A DNA stretch of 64,000 nucleotides, from contig NC_089463.1 of NCBI RefSeq assembly GCF_029203305.1, forward strand, positions 481,001-545,000, in the 5' to 3' direction. This stretch comes from Yamadazyma tenuis (lineage: Eukaryota; Ascomycota; Pichiomycetes; Serinales; Debaryomycetaceae). Position numbers and translations under genes: made by a program. Position 1 is the first letter of the stretch. The number at the start of each line of letters is the position of its first letter. Positions 40,180 to 49,465 of the stretch are shown here, one piece after another. Under the pieces are notes generated by a model. That model saw only the letters and a program-made list of their open reading frames with translations. It ran no database searches and was not told where the DNA came from.

Positions 40180-40956
40180 TCAGGTAGACTTTTCATATAT
40201 CTGTTGCAAGTTGTATTTACAGAGTTTCTCATAGTCGTCAACAACACTCATACCTATGCTTGTTTTATAGCATTCAATCAATATTAATTTATGGTAGTTT
40301 TTCAAGTCCACCGAATGCCCATGATCTCTTCCCACCATTTCTGCAACTGTCTTGATAATTACATCTTTTTCGATGGCATTGAAGTTTCTTCTCGTCACGT
40401 TGATGGCAAACTTTACAGGAACTTGGTCATTTTCTTGATGAAAGTGAGGTGCAAGCACTCTAGTACAAAGTTTCTTAAGTTCTTCAATACTTGCTGACAC
40501 CGTAAAAGTAACTGGAGTTAACTTCTGGGTAAATCTGGTGGTCTTAATCTTGCTGCGGAAACTGTCCTGACATACTTTTTTACAAAACAACTCGGGTTCA
40601 ATGGGTTTTTTGGTCTTGATGAACACCAAACACTCGCATTCTAAGTTCAACGCAGAAAACAACGATTTTTTCGACTTGGTGTCCTTTAAGTCCTCCACTT
40701 CCTTCTTGATCTGATCCTCTATCGAAAGTTCCTTTGGTTCTTCTCCATCAGTTTCCTCGTCATCTTCTACAGCTGATAGGTCATAATACTCTTCAGCCTT
40801 TTCGGTGAACAAATTCATAAGTTCCTTCACACAACCTTTCTCTTTGCCCCTCGTACAAGTGGCATATATTCCTGTGGTGTTGGGTTCTATAATGGCAGAG
40901 GCCTTGAACTTCTTGTGATTTCTTTTCCCTCCGTTATCTGCTTTTCTCTTACCCAT
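40180..40956 (-). CDS. TAN1: tRNA acetylation factor Tan1 (THUMP domain)
   Basis: 258 residues from the ATG at 40956; the family N-terminus MGKRK supports this start. Conserved blocks are GIYATC, LSIEDQIKKE, LNLECECLVF, and a THUMP-type C-terminal domain (about 125-245) with NVTRRNFNAIEKD and VDLKNYHKLILIEC. Tan1 works with the acetyltransferase Kre33 to form N4-acetylcytidine at position 12 of Leu and Ser tRNAs. Complete, with an acidic insertion at about 68-80. Confidence 0.95.
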   Translation of the reverse strand: MGKRKADNGGKRNHKKFKASAIIEPNTTGIYATCTRGKEKGCVKELMNLFTEKAEEYYDLSAVEDDEETDGEEPKELSIEDQIKKEVEDLKDTKSKKSLFSALNLECECLVFIKTKKPIEPELFCKKVCQDSFRSKIKTTRFTQKLTPVTFTVSASIEELKKLCTRVLAPHFHQENDQVPVKFAINVTRRNFNAIEKDVIIKTVAEMVGRDHGHSVDLKNYHKLILIECYKTSIGMSVVDDYEKLCKYNLQQIYEKST

Positions 40957-41220
40957 ACCTGCAATGGACACTTTTCACTCGCATCTTCATATTTATGATG
41001 GGTCGTGCACATGGACAGATGGATGGGATGGATATCCTATAACATCGTTTAGGAAGCGAAAGGCACAAGTATTTCCGAATATTTGTGATTGTATAATCAT
41101 CCACAAATACATGTAGCCAACTAAAGACCATATAACATATTTTTATGTTCACCTTCAACTCTGCCCCACAAATCCAATCTCACTTGTCGCACTGTGAGAT
41201 TCTTTATCTTCACCGCAAGG

Positions 41221-43179
41221 ATGATCTTGGAGTTTCCACTAGATGTGTGGGGTTTGATCATTGAGAGAGGCCGTTTGGACATTCCCGATGTGCTAAATCT
41301 CCTAAGAGTGAACAAACAGCTTAACGTGCTTCTCAAGCACAATTCTATCTGGTATAGAATCATGTATAACAAATACCTTAAACTCCAACTTCAATTCGAT
41401 ATAAAGTCCGCCAAACAGTTGGTGCGTGCTAGAAATGACGGTTCGACCTCACAGAACTACTTTCAGACTTGTATGTGGTTCTACAAAAAGGACCTTGAAT
41501 ATCACAACAGTATCCCAGACACAAATGCAGATATAGGCATGTTTTTGGATAGGTTTTCTATTGATGATGACTACTTGCCAATAATATATAACCATTACCA
41601 CCAACTTCCTCAAGACTATACAGAGATGATTAGAAAGAAGAATTATCGGATTCACTTGCTGGAAAGAGCTGATTGCCTCAATTTATTACAAGCACAGTCT
41701 TTTAAAGTTGGTATAGACTACTTGAGCAAGATGTTTAACGGAGAGATTGATACAACGTCGGCCCTGGCCCTTGAAGAATTCTGGTTCAATATCAGTCTCC
41801 TTGACCGGGCGTCTCATAGCTTGGTGTATACCAGACAGCAGGTCCTCAAGAGAATATTCAAGTTGCTTCACCGTGACATACGAATCAAAATCTTCTTTAA
41901 TGAAAGCATACATCTGAATGTGCTGCTAATTCTGGTGGAGAACGATAAGGACATACTTGTTTTTAAGGATGAGCAGGCTTTGATGCAGTTGATTGTTCAT
42001 ATATTCCGGTTGTCGATGTCGTGTTTAGAGTTTCAGAACCCATTGGTTTCAATTGACGATGAGGTGGTGTTTGGCAAGTATTGTTCATCGTATTTCCTAG
42101 AGGATTTTAGTCTTCTTCGGCTTTATGGAGGACAAGTCAAGGGTCACCCGTTCTTGATAATGGCGATTCTTATCAAAGTCATTGACGAGTTTTTGATTTC
42201 GAACTACAGAATTAGGTTCGAAGACTCTGAGAACATTGAGAATCTCCAAATCAACATGACTTCAACTTATCTTCGGGTCAGAAACCACTTGTTTTCGTTC
42301 GATAGAAAGACCTTAACTCTCTTCACAAGTTTCGACGTCTATACCATCAGTGAAGTGGTGATGAACTTGAGGAACAGAAGCTATTTCGAGATCTCCAAGT
42401 TCATTGAGCCATTGGAGTTCAAATATGTGGTGGAGTGTTTCCTTCATTTAGACACATTTATGGAAGCAAAGTCTCTTGATACAATCATGCGCCCTGATTA
42501 CTACTTCACCAACCCTATTGTGAATTTAAATTCATTTGTCCATCACGAGTTTAACACTATCTCAGCCCAAGCATATTCGTTTCTCAAGCTCTTGTGCCGC
42601 TACATCCAAGATATTGACTCAGAAAATGATTTTCTCGATTCGATGTTCTGTAGGGAACTTGAACGGAGCATGAACTATTTGAACAACCACATCTATTTTA
42701 ACGCTATCTTCCACACGTTGCAAAACAACCCTCTGAAGCAAAATAAAGTCAAGGCTCACTTCTTAGATCATCCATCTGAAGATTGGCTTTTTTCTGAAAA
42801 CTTTGCTTTATTTGAAGACAACTCTAAGATCTCCATTAAGAAGATTTTGAAGAACTACTTCTTTGTCAAGGTAAGAGATCCAACAAAACCGTTACAATCC
42901 GGGACTATTATCAAGCATGAGAAGTTTGAAACCTACGGAATTGTTTTGGGCGAGGTGATGACAACCAACGAGAATACCCATTATTATAGGGTCTACACCA
43001 CTAAGAAAACCACTGAATGCTACAACCTCAATTCGATTTCGGTTGTGGATCATAATACAAAAGACTTGGATAAACTCCTTAACTTCATTCTCAAGTCTTG
43101 CGGTGAAGATGTTATTGCCTCGCTTTTCGGCAATTGCCTAGTGTTATCGGAGTCCCATCCTCTACTTCTCATGTTTTAA
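41221..43179 (+). CDS. F-box/YccV-domain protein, FBXO21-like
   Basis: 652 residues from the first ATG (41221). The N-terminus FPLDVWGLIIERGRLDIPDVLNLLRVNKQLN is a degenerate F-box (about 4-40). The middle (about 150-450) is helical and resembles the SirB1/transglutaminase-like region of FBXO21. Residues about 555-640 (KNYFFVKVRDPTKPL through GTIIKHEKFETYGIVLGEV) look like the YccV/HspQ 'hemimethylated DNA-binding' domain at the end of FBXO21. It may recruit substrates to SCF through Skp1. I do not know an S. cerevisiae orthologue by name. Followed 119 nt later by SSQ1 on the same strand. Confidence 0.72.
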   Translation: MILEFPLDVWGLIIERGRLDIPDVLNLLRVNKQLNVLLKHNSIWYRIMYNKYLKLQLQFDIKSAKQLVRARNDGSTSQNYFQTCMWFYKKDLEYHNSIPDTNADIGMFLDRFSIDDDYLPIIYNHYHQLPQDYTEMIRKKNYRIHLLERADCLNLLQAQSFKVGIDYLSKMFNGEIDTTSALALEEFWFNISLLDRASHSLVYTRQQVLKRIFKLLHRDIRIKIFFNESIHLNVLLILVENDKDILVFKDEQALMQLIVHIFRLSMSCLEFQNPLVSIDDEVVFGKYCSSYFLEDFSLLRLYGGQVKGHPFLIMAILIKVIDEFLISNYRIRFEDSENIENLQINMTSTYLRVRNHLFSFDRKTLTLFTSFDVYTISEVVMNLRNRSYFEISKFIEPLEFKYVVECFLHLDTFMEAKSLDTIMRPDYYFTNPIVNLNSFVHHEFNTISAQAYSFLKLLCRYIQDIDSENDFLDSMFCRELERSMNYLNNHIYFNAIFHTLQNNPLKQNKVKAHFLDHPSEDWLFSENFALFEDNSKISIKKILKNYFFVKVRDPTKPLQSGTIIKHEKFETYGIVLGEVMTTNENTHYYRVYTTKKTTECYNLNSISVVDHNTKDLDKLLNFILKSCGEDVIASLFGNCLVLSESHPLLLMF

Positions 43180-43298
43180 CGAATATACAGCATAAGTATC
43201 ATTTTTTGCATCTCATCTTTTTCGCACTCATTCACTTCTCGGAAGCAGCACATCTTTCGAGCAGCAAGTTAGTGACTGATATTCGAATTCTCTTCGAT

Positions 43299-45272
43299 AT
43301 GTTATCCCTTAAGCAATTGGCTCGTGCTCGCCAACCAGAAAGGCTCTCTATGGCTTTGTTCAGCAGGTTCCAATCCACTCATCAAAGGGTTATAGGAATA
43401 GATTTGGGAACCACCAACTCTGCAGTTGCAATTGTCCAGGGACAAGATGCAAAGATTCTTGAAAACGAAGAAGGAGGTAGAACAACGCCATCGATCGTGG
43501 CATTCGATGAAAGAGATCCGGCCAACACCAAGACGTTGGTGGGCTTGCCGGCGAAGAGACAAGCAGTTATCAATTCGCAAAACACATTCTTCGCTACCAA
43601 GAGATTAATTGGAAGACAATTTGAAGATGAAGAAGTTCAAGAGGACTTGACCAATACTTCGTACACCATCATTCCTAGCGAAAATGGTGAAGCCTGGTTG
43701 TCAACAGTTAACGGGCTAAAGTTGTCACCATCCCACATCAGCAGTTACATCTTACAGAACATGAAACAAGTTGCTGATATCCATTTATCTGAACCTGTAA
43801 ACCATGCGGTGGTAACGGTTCCAGCCTACTTCAATGATGCTCAGAGACAAGCCACAAAAGCTGCTGGAAAACTTGCTGGGCTCGAAGTATTAAGGGTTGT
43901 CAATGAACCAACGGCTGCGGCCCTAGCGTATGGTATTGATAAAAGACAAAAGGACGGAGTGGTGGCCGTGTTTGATTTGGGAGGAGGAACGTTCGATATA
44001 TCGATCTTAGACATCGAAGATGGGGTTTTTGAGGTGAGAGCTACAAACGGTAATACCCATTTGGGAGGAGAAGACTTTGATATGTTGTTGTTGAATTTCA
44101 TCATTGATCATTTCAAGACGCAAAATGGTATTGACTTACTGACCGATAAGTTGGCCGTACAAAGAATCAGGGAAGCTGCTGAAAAGTGTAAGATTGAGTT
44201 GAGTCATGTTAAGGAAACCGAGATTAATATTCCTTTCATCAAAGACGATAAGCATATTAAACTCAAATTGACTGAAGATGAGCTTGATGCAATGTCTTTG
44301 CACTTAATCAACAAAACAATAGACCCTGTGAAAAGGTGTATCAGAGATGCTGACTTGAAGATCAAGGATGTGGATGAAGTGATCTTGGTGGGTGGTATGA
44401 CTAGAATGCCTAAGGTACGAAAGACTGTTGAGGAGTTGTTTGGAAAGAAACCGAACACTTCAGTGAATCCGGATGAAGCTGTGGCCTTAGGTGCTGCTAT
44501 TCAAGGGGCCATATTATCAGGCCAAATCAAAAATGTTGTCCTTTTGGATGTAACTCCCTTATCATTGGGCATTGAGACATACGGAGGAATTTTTAGTCCT
44601 TTGATTCCTAGGAATGCTGCTATTCCCATCAAGAAGGAGCAAGTGTTTTCCACCGCTGTAGATGGTCAAACTGGGGTGGAAATCAAAGTGTATCAGGGTG
44701 AAAGAACATTGGTTAAAGACAACAAGTTGATCGGACACTTCAAATTGTCTAATATTCCAGTAAGCCCAAAAGGTGTTCCTCAGATTGGTGTTACTTTCGA
44801 AATAGATGCTGACGGTATTATAAATGTTAGTGCATCTGACAATACAAAGTATTCTGAAGACCTGCCACACTACGGTAAAAGTAATACTGTTTCTATAACT
44901 GTTGCAGGGGAAAATGAATTGACCGAACAAGAAGTTCAAAGATTGTTGGAAGAAAGTGCAAAAAATGCTAAAAGAGATATGGAATTGAAACAACATATCG
45001 AAAACGCTACAAGAGCCGAGGTTATCTGCTCTGATACCGACAATGCATTGATCCAATTTGATGATTTCATGGAGCAAGAGGAGAAACTGGTTATAGTTCA
45101 GATGGTGAAAGACTTGAGAGTCAAAATCGACGATATTAGAGAACGGAATATCATCCACGATCCCCAAGAAATCAGAAACGATGTTAACGAATTGCAAAAG
45201 GTTTGCTTGGCAGCAATCCAAAAGGTTGCAATTAAGCAGCAACAACTTCAAAAGAAAACTAAGAAGGAATAG
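43299..45272 (+). CDS. SSQ1: Mitochondrial Hsp70 Ssq1 (iron-sulfur cluster transfer chaperone)
   Basis: 657 residues from the ATG at 43299. The first ~27 residues are basic and Ser-rich, a mitochondrial presequence. Hsp70 motifs are complete: GIDLGTTNSAV, DLGGGTFDISIL, GGMTRMP. Details such as ILENEEGGRTTPS, IELSHVKETEI and a divergent, short C-terminal lid ending in poly-Lys/Gln fit Ssq1, not the general chaperone Ssc1. Ssq1 acts with Jac1 on Isu1. A CTG codon at 44139-44141 (residue 281) sits in GIDLxTDKLA, where Hsp70s have Ser or Arg; reading it as Ser fits the CUG clade. This assumes a single mitochondrial paralogue of each kind. Confidence 0.88.
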   Translation: MLSLKQLARARQPERLSMALFSRFQSTHQRVIGIDLGTTNSAVAIVQGQDAKILENEEGGRTTPSIVAFDERDPANTKTLVGLPAKRQAVINSQNTFFATKRLIGRQFEDEEVQEDLTNTSYTIIPSENGEAWLSTVNGLKLSPSHISSYILQNMKQVADIHLSEPVNHAVVTVPAYFNDAQRQATKAAGKLAGLEVLRVVNEPTAAALAYGIDKRQKDGVVAVFDLGGGTFDISILDIEDGVFEVRATNGNTHLGGEDFDMLLLNFIIDHFKTQNGIDLLTDKLAVQRIREAAEKCKIELSHVKETEINIPFIKDDKHIKLKLTEDELDAMSLHLINKTIDPVKRCIRDADLKIKDVDEVILVGGMTRMPKVRKTVEELFGKKPNTSVNPDEAVALGAAIQGAILSGQIKNVVLLDVTPLSLGIETYGGIFSPLIPRNAAIPIKKEQVFSTAVDGQTGVEIKVYQGERTLVKDNKLIGHFKLSNIPVSPKGVPQIGVTFEIDADGIINVSASDNTKYSEDLPHYGKSNTVSITVAGENELTEQEVQRLLEESAKNAKRDMELKQHIENATRAEVICSDTDNALIQFDDFMEQEEKLVIVQMVKDLRVKIDDIRERNIIHDPQEIRNDVNELQKVCLAAIQKVAIKQQQLQKKTKKE

Positions 45273-45415
45273 GCTTTCTTCGTGAACTTGTATATATGTA
45301 TATAACTCGAATACCAGATTGACTTTGTGTGAACTGATTTTTATTCATTAAATTATGATATGTTGTGTGGTCACTACTATACAAGATAATTCTAAAGACA
45401 TGTTTTTGAGCCGGT

Positions 45416-46258
45416 TTATTCGTCGGTTTCCATTCTATCTTCGGTAGTATCTTGATTTCCAGCATCATTACCTTCAGCTTCGGCAGCAGCACCTGCATCC
45501 TCTTCTTCATCTTCATCATTTCTGTTGGAGGAATTGGTCACGGAATCTAACTTGTCTAGCCACTGTTGAACGTCTTCGTCTTCGTACACAGTGAAGTTTG
45601 TGTCTTTTCCAACCACACTGACAGAAGTATTCTTGAAAGTTAACTCCACGTCTTGGGATAAGGTGTCTCTCAAGGCATTCAAACCGTGCACTATCAACTC
45701 TTCCATTGATGCCGACTCACGAATCTTTTCCAAGTTTTTCTCCAAATAAGTTCTAGCGGCTTGAGATCTTGCACCGATAGAAGCGCCATAATATTCCAAT
45801 ACCGATCCAGAAGGTTGGAATTCGTATAAATGGGAACCAGTTTCATCGTATCCAGAAACCAATAATCCAACACCATAAGGTCTGGATCCATACGATTGGG
45901 TGTTCTCTTGAGCTTTATCAGCAATGGACAAAACCGCAGAAGATGTCAGTAAAGGTCTGTTGAAAACTAACTTGGAATTCATTGCTTGTTTCCTCAAGAA
46001 ATTGGTCAACACCCTGGCATCTGGGGCCAATCCAGCCAACGCCACACCCATATGGTTGTCGATTTTGATCAACTTCTTTTGGTAAGATCCCAATTCTTCC
46101 GCGTTTCTCTTCAATCCCACCAACACAACATGGGTTTTGGAAGCTACTCCCACAGCGGCACTTCCCTGCTTGATGGCCTCCAACGCATATTCCACTTGGA
46201 ACAACCGTCCTGTTGGCGAGTAGGTGACCGAGTCGTTGTCGTAATTGTTTCTAAACAT
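45416..46258 (-). CDS. PRE5: 20S proteasome alpha-6 subunit Pre5
   Basis: 280 residues from the ATG at 46258; an upstream open frame has no family content. MFRNNYDNDSVTYSPTGRLFQVEYALEA is the canonical alpha-subunit N-terminus, and LVGLKRNAEELGSYQKK and AGLAPDARVLTN match Pre5 specifically. The body is about 235 residues as in S. cerevisiae; the extra C-terminus (about 238-280) is an acidic, Ala/Asp/Glu-rich tail. The gene is divergent from the small gene at 46387. Confidence 0.95.
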   Translation of the reverse strand: MFRNNYDNDSVTYSPTGRLFQVEYALEAIKQGSAAVGVASKTHVVLVGLKRNAEELGSYQKKLIKIDNHMGVALAGLAPDARVLTNFLRKQAMNSKLVFNRPLLTSSAVLSIADKAQENTQSYGSRPYGVGLLVSGYDETGSHLYEFQPSGSVLEYYGASIGARSQAARTYLEKNLEKIRESASMEELIVHGLNALRDTLSQDVELTFKNTSVSVVGKDTNFTVYEDEDVQQWLDKLDSVTNSSNRNDEDEEEDAGAAAEAEGNDAGNQDTTEDRMETDE

Positions 46259-46297
46259 CTGAGTGAGTTGTAGTTGTACAAGTGGGAATGAGTTTAA

Positions 46298-46306
46298 ATC
46301 GCCACC
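46298..46306 (-). promoter_or_regulatory. PACE-like Rpn4 site upstream of PRE5
   Basis: GGTGGCGAT on the minus strand, 40 nt before the PRE5 ATG, matches the proteasome control element GGTGGCAAA at seven of nine positions, in the usual orientation. Proteasome genes of S. cerevisiae carry this site; function here is inference. Confidence 0.5.
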
Positions 46307-46386
46307 TTCGCTCACGATTTTCGCGCGAATATTCGTACAGGAACTAAAGTTTGTGACTTGATCAACCCTTACGTCGAAACACCTTA

Positions 46387-46734
46387 ATGATGTGGACCAA
46401 ACCGGTAATACCCTTACTAAACCGTCAGGCGATATCGAGAAGTGTTGGTGTAAGGAATTATTCAAGCATTAAATTTCCCCAAGCTGCAAACGAGATTGTC
46501 CATGAAAAGCCTAATTTGAGCCAATTCAAGAACCCATTACTTCACACATTTCTTATAGCATCTTCCACGTATATGGTGCTTCATATCATTGCTTTGATCG
46601 ACCAGTACGATGAAGAAGAGAAGATTCTTCTGCGAGAAGAAAAGGTTTTGGAGGAAAAGATCCAGTCTATAATTGATGAAACTAAGATACGCAATGAGAA
46701 GAGCTGGTATAGCTTCTTGTGGAAGTCAAGGTGA
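46387..46734 (+). CDS. Small protein with mitochondrial-type N-terminus and one membrane segment, unknown
   Basis: 115 residues. Residues 1-30 are basic and free of acid (RQAISRSVGVRNYS), typical of a mitochondrial presequence. One hydrophobic segment (about 52-70, LLHTFLIASSTYMVLHIIALI) follows, then a Glu/Lys coiled coil (about 73-105). This topology resembles small inner-membrane assembly factors, but I do not recognise the family. It shares a promoter of 128 nt with PRE5 and converges with SEC15 (31 nt). Confidence 0.6.
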   Translation: MMWTKPVIPLLNRQAISRSVGVRNYSSIKFPQAANEIVHEKPNLSQFKNPLLHTFLIASSTYMVLHIIALIDQYDEEEKILLREEKVLEEKIQSIIDETKIRNEKSWYSFLWKSR

Positions 46735-46765
46735 TATTTATATACTTATATTTGGACATAGCACA

Positions 46766-49387
46766 TTACACGTTATTTCTGAACCTATTACTGAACTTGG
46801 CGAACTTGGCAGTGGTAGAGTTGGACAATGTTGATTGTTGGTCAAGGCTCTGGGCAGAAGAGTTGAAACTTTCTTCATTGGCTGATAAAGTTGAAATATT
46901 GTCTTCTTCTGTCACTAGCATTTTATTGATTAACTTGACCCCGTCTTCGTATTTGACCCGGTCAAACTTTCTGGTTCTGAAGGAAGGATTCTTCTTGAAG
47001 TCTTCGTAGTTATCCAACTTCAATAAATCGATGGATTGACGTAACTCAGTAAATGTGGATTGCAAAGAAACCAATCCTTCTCCTTCATTGGGGTCCGAAT
47101 CATCGTGTTGTGATAAAGCTTGGATAGACGACTCCAAATGACGAACATCTAAGTCAAAGTTGTCGATGGCTATATGGTTATAGCCCTCAGCTTCCTTTAA
47201 GATATTCAAAAAGTGTTGGGCAATGAAATCATAACTTCTGAATAACCCGAGGGTTCTAAATGTCAGAGGAAGATTGGTGAAGATTGAGGTGAACAAGTTC
47301 TCCAAGAAGAGTGCAAAATCCTTGATGGAGAAATGAGGCTCTCTGTTTGCAATTCTGGGGTACCAGTCATCATATTCCACCATATCCAATAACTCATTAA
47401 CTTTATCATCAACCATTTTGAAAATGGATTCTTCAGCGTACTTTCTCAACTGGGTAAATAAGTCCTTTGATCTCAAGCTCAAAGTCCCATTGATATCTAC
47501 ATTGTTCAAACCAATTCCATTATAGAGCTTCAACCGTCTGTTGATCAACTTGCCCAATTCATAAAGGCTGAACAAGTAATACTCAAAATTGGTATAACTC
47601 TGCGATAATATCTCTTTGTTACTTGAGTTTTTGGTAATGAAATCTCTCAAGTCGTATACTATACCAACACCTTTCTCATCTCCCAATACACGTTCGAATA
47701 TTTGCTCGACTATAATATTGTTCAATTCGTTGAGTTCGTATCCATAGAAATCTTTGACAAACTGAATGATGTCTTCCATTAAGGACCGTATACCCAAACA
47801 GAAGTGGACATAATCTTCACTAAATGGAAAGCTGATTGGTAATTTCTTGACATGCCTGGGAGCAAATGGAGCATCCTCTTTGTACCAACATATTTGCGTG
47901 ACACTTTCATAGTCCTTTTTCTCTTGGACTACCAAAGGCATATAATGATCTGACTGAATAGAAGTAAGGAAATCGTATCTGAACTGCTGTATTAATTCAT
48001 CAGCAAGGTAATCTTTGACGAGAATAATCAACACATCGTACAACTCTATAATTTTGTACTCACTGTTTTCCATGATTTGCATGAAATTTCCTATGAGGTC
48101 CTTAAACTGTTCCAATTCGTCAATATTGAAAGGATGGGTTTTGAGAAAATGCAATAATACAGGCTTTAATTTGGTAACATATGATTCCCAAAGGTCATCC
48201 GATTGCTTGGAAGTCCTAATTTCGAACTTCGTAGACAAATTTATTTGCTTGTCGATAACAAAAAAGCCACTTATCTTCTTCAAGTACTCATCTAAACTTG
48301 CCAAATCTTGAAATTCAGCGACCTGGTCATTAAATTTGGCACTTGCAACCATCAGCGTCCTGACGGACGAAGTTATGGGATATATGACTCTATTGTACTT
48401 CTTCAACCATTCTCTATTGTAGAGCTTGGATAAAGTATCATCTTCATTAAGGGTTTGAAAGGCCAAAATAGCATAATAAACGGTGGAAAGATTGATTTTT
48501 AGTTCGGGATCACTCAAGATGTTGTAATTTAGTGACGGGTCTCTCATGGATATTTCAACGGGAGAATTTACTCGGTGTGAGAAGAATGTTGAACCATTCT
48601 TCTTAACTATCTGCTGCCATCTTTCATGTATGTCTGCCATATTCACAAATAATCCTAATCCAATATCATATAGCTTCTTCTCGACGTTGACAGTCAACCA
48701 CTTGCACAAATTATCAAAAGATTCATCTTTGATGGTTCTCCTCATCAAAGGAAGCGAGTCATATATCTTTTTAGCAAAGCTGAAATTCTCGACTTTAGGT
48801 AAATGGATATTGGCTAACTCATCTAACAACTTCAAGGCACTGAAATATTTGTTTTGTTTGATCAACTCATGGATTCTGTTGGTGATTTCCAATACTTGGA
48901 CGCAGAGATTCAACACCACCGTTGTTTCATTGATTTTAGATGTCAATTCCTTGCTCTTCAACAAAGACTTCTTTCTCGACACTAACTCATAGACAGACTT
49001 GTTGAGAAACAGACTTACCTGCTGCAAACTTCTGTTCAATTCGGTGGAATCATCGTGAATTCTGTCGATAGAGTCAATACACGAGTTCATATCTTGAGCA
49101 GAACTCAACGACAACTCCGCCAACGCCTCATCCTTGCTCTTCACAATATCGTTGAGCTTGACAATGAGGTCCGACAATCCGTTGGACTTCAACGCATCCT
49201 TGACTATGGGAGCAATACTTTCAAGGTAATCATCCGAGTTCAACGAGGTCTGAAATATATCTTCATCTCTGATAAGAAGGTTCTCCAAAGGTGATTTTTC
49301 CGTGCCCAATCGACCATTTACGTTACTATAACGATCACCATTTGAGCTGGTGATGACTCCGTTACCATTAGCAATTGATGGGGCCAT
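46766..49387 (-). CDS. SEC15: Exocyst subunit Sec15
   Basis: 873 residues from the ATG at 49387 (S. cerevisiae 910). The N-terminal helical region carries heptads, and HRVNSPVEISMRDPSLN matches the conserved Sec15 block. The C-terminal domain (about 600-800) has the Rab-binding Sec15 fold features WYPRIANREPHFSIKDFALFLENLF and FRTLGLFRSYDFIAQHFL. It links the vesicle Rab Sec4 to the exocyst at bud sites. Divergent from IRC6 across 78 nt. Confidence 0.9.
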   Translation of the reverse strand: MAPSIANGNGVITSSNGDRYSNVNGRLGTEKSPLENLLIRDEDIFQTSLNSDDYLESIAPIVKDALKSNGLSDLIVKLNDIVKSKDEALAELSLSSAQDMNSCIDSIDRIHDDSTELNRSLQQVSLFLNKSVYELVSRKKSLLKSKELTSKINETTVVLNLCVQVLEITNRIHELIKQNKYFSALKLLDELANIHLPKVENFSFAKKIYDSLPLMRRTIKDESFDNLCKWLTVNVEKKLYDIGLGLFVNMADIHERWQQIVKKNGSTFFSHRVNSPVEISMRDPSLNYNILSDPELKINLSTVYYAILAFQTLNEDDTLSKLYNREWLKKYNRVIYPITSSVRTLMVASAKFNDQVAEFQDLASLDEYLKKISGFFVIDKQINLSTKFEIRTSKQSDDLWESYVTKLKPVLLHFLKTHPFNIDELEQFKDLIGNFMQIMENSEYKIIELYDVLIILVKDYLADELIQQFRYDFLTSIQSDHYMPLVVQEKKDYESVTQICWYKEDAPFAPRHVKKLPISFPFSEDYVHFCLGIRSLMEDIIQFVKDFYGYELNELNNIIVEQIFERVLGDEKGVGIVYDLRDFITKNSSNKEILSQSYTNFEYYLFSLYELGKLINRRLKLYNGIGLNNVDINGTLSLRSKDLFTQLRKYAEESIFKMVDDKVNELLDMVEYDDWYPRIANREPHFSIKDFALFLENLFTSIFTNLPLTFRTLGLFRSYDFIAQHFLNILKEAEGYNHIAIDNFDLDVRHLESSIQALSQHDDSDPNEGEGLVSLQSTFTELRQSIDLLKLDNYEDFKKNPSFRTRKFDRVKYEDGVKLINKMLVTEEDNISTLSANEESFNSSAQSLDQQSTLSNSTTAKFAKFSNRFRNNV

Positions 49388-49465
49388 GGCATGTAATTCC
49401 AAAACAGCTCAAGTTGATTTGGGAAATAAACAGGAGCAGAACAGTGCGACTATTTTCTTTCCGCT

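Noticed and set aside
44562..45251. 229-codon minus-strand open frame inside SSQ1
   Set aside because: It is the mirror of a strongly conserved Hsp70 coding sequence; its content is Cys/Phe/Ile-rich and family-free.
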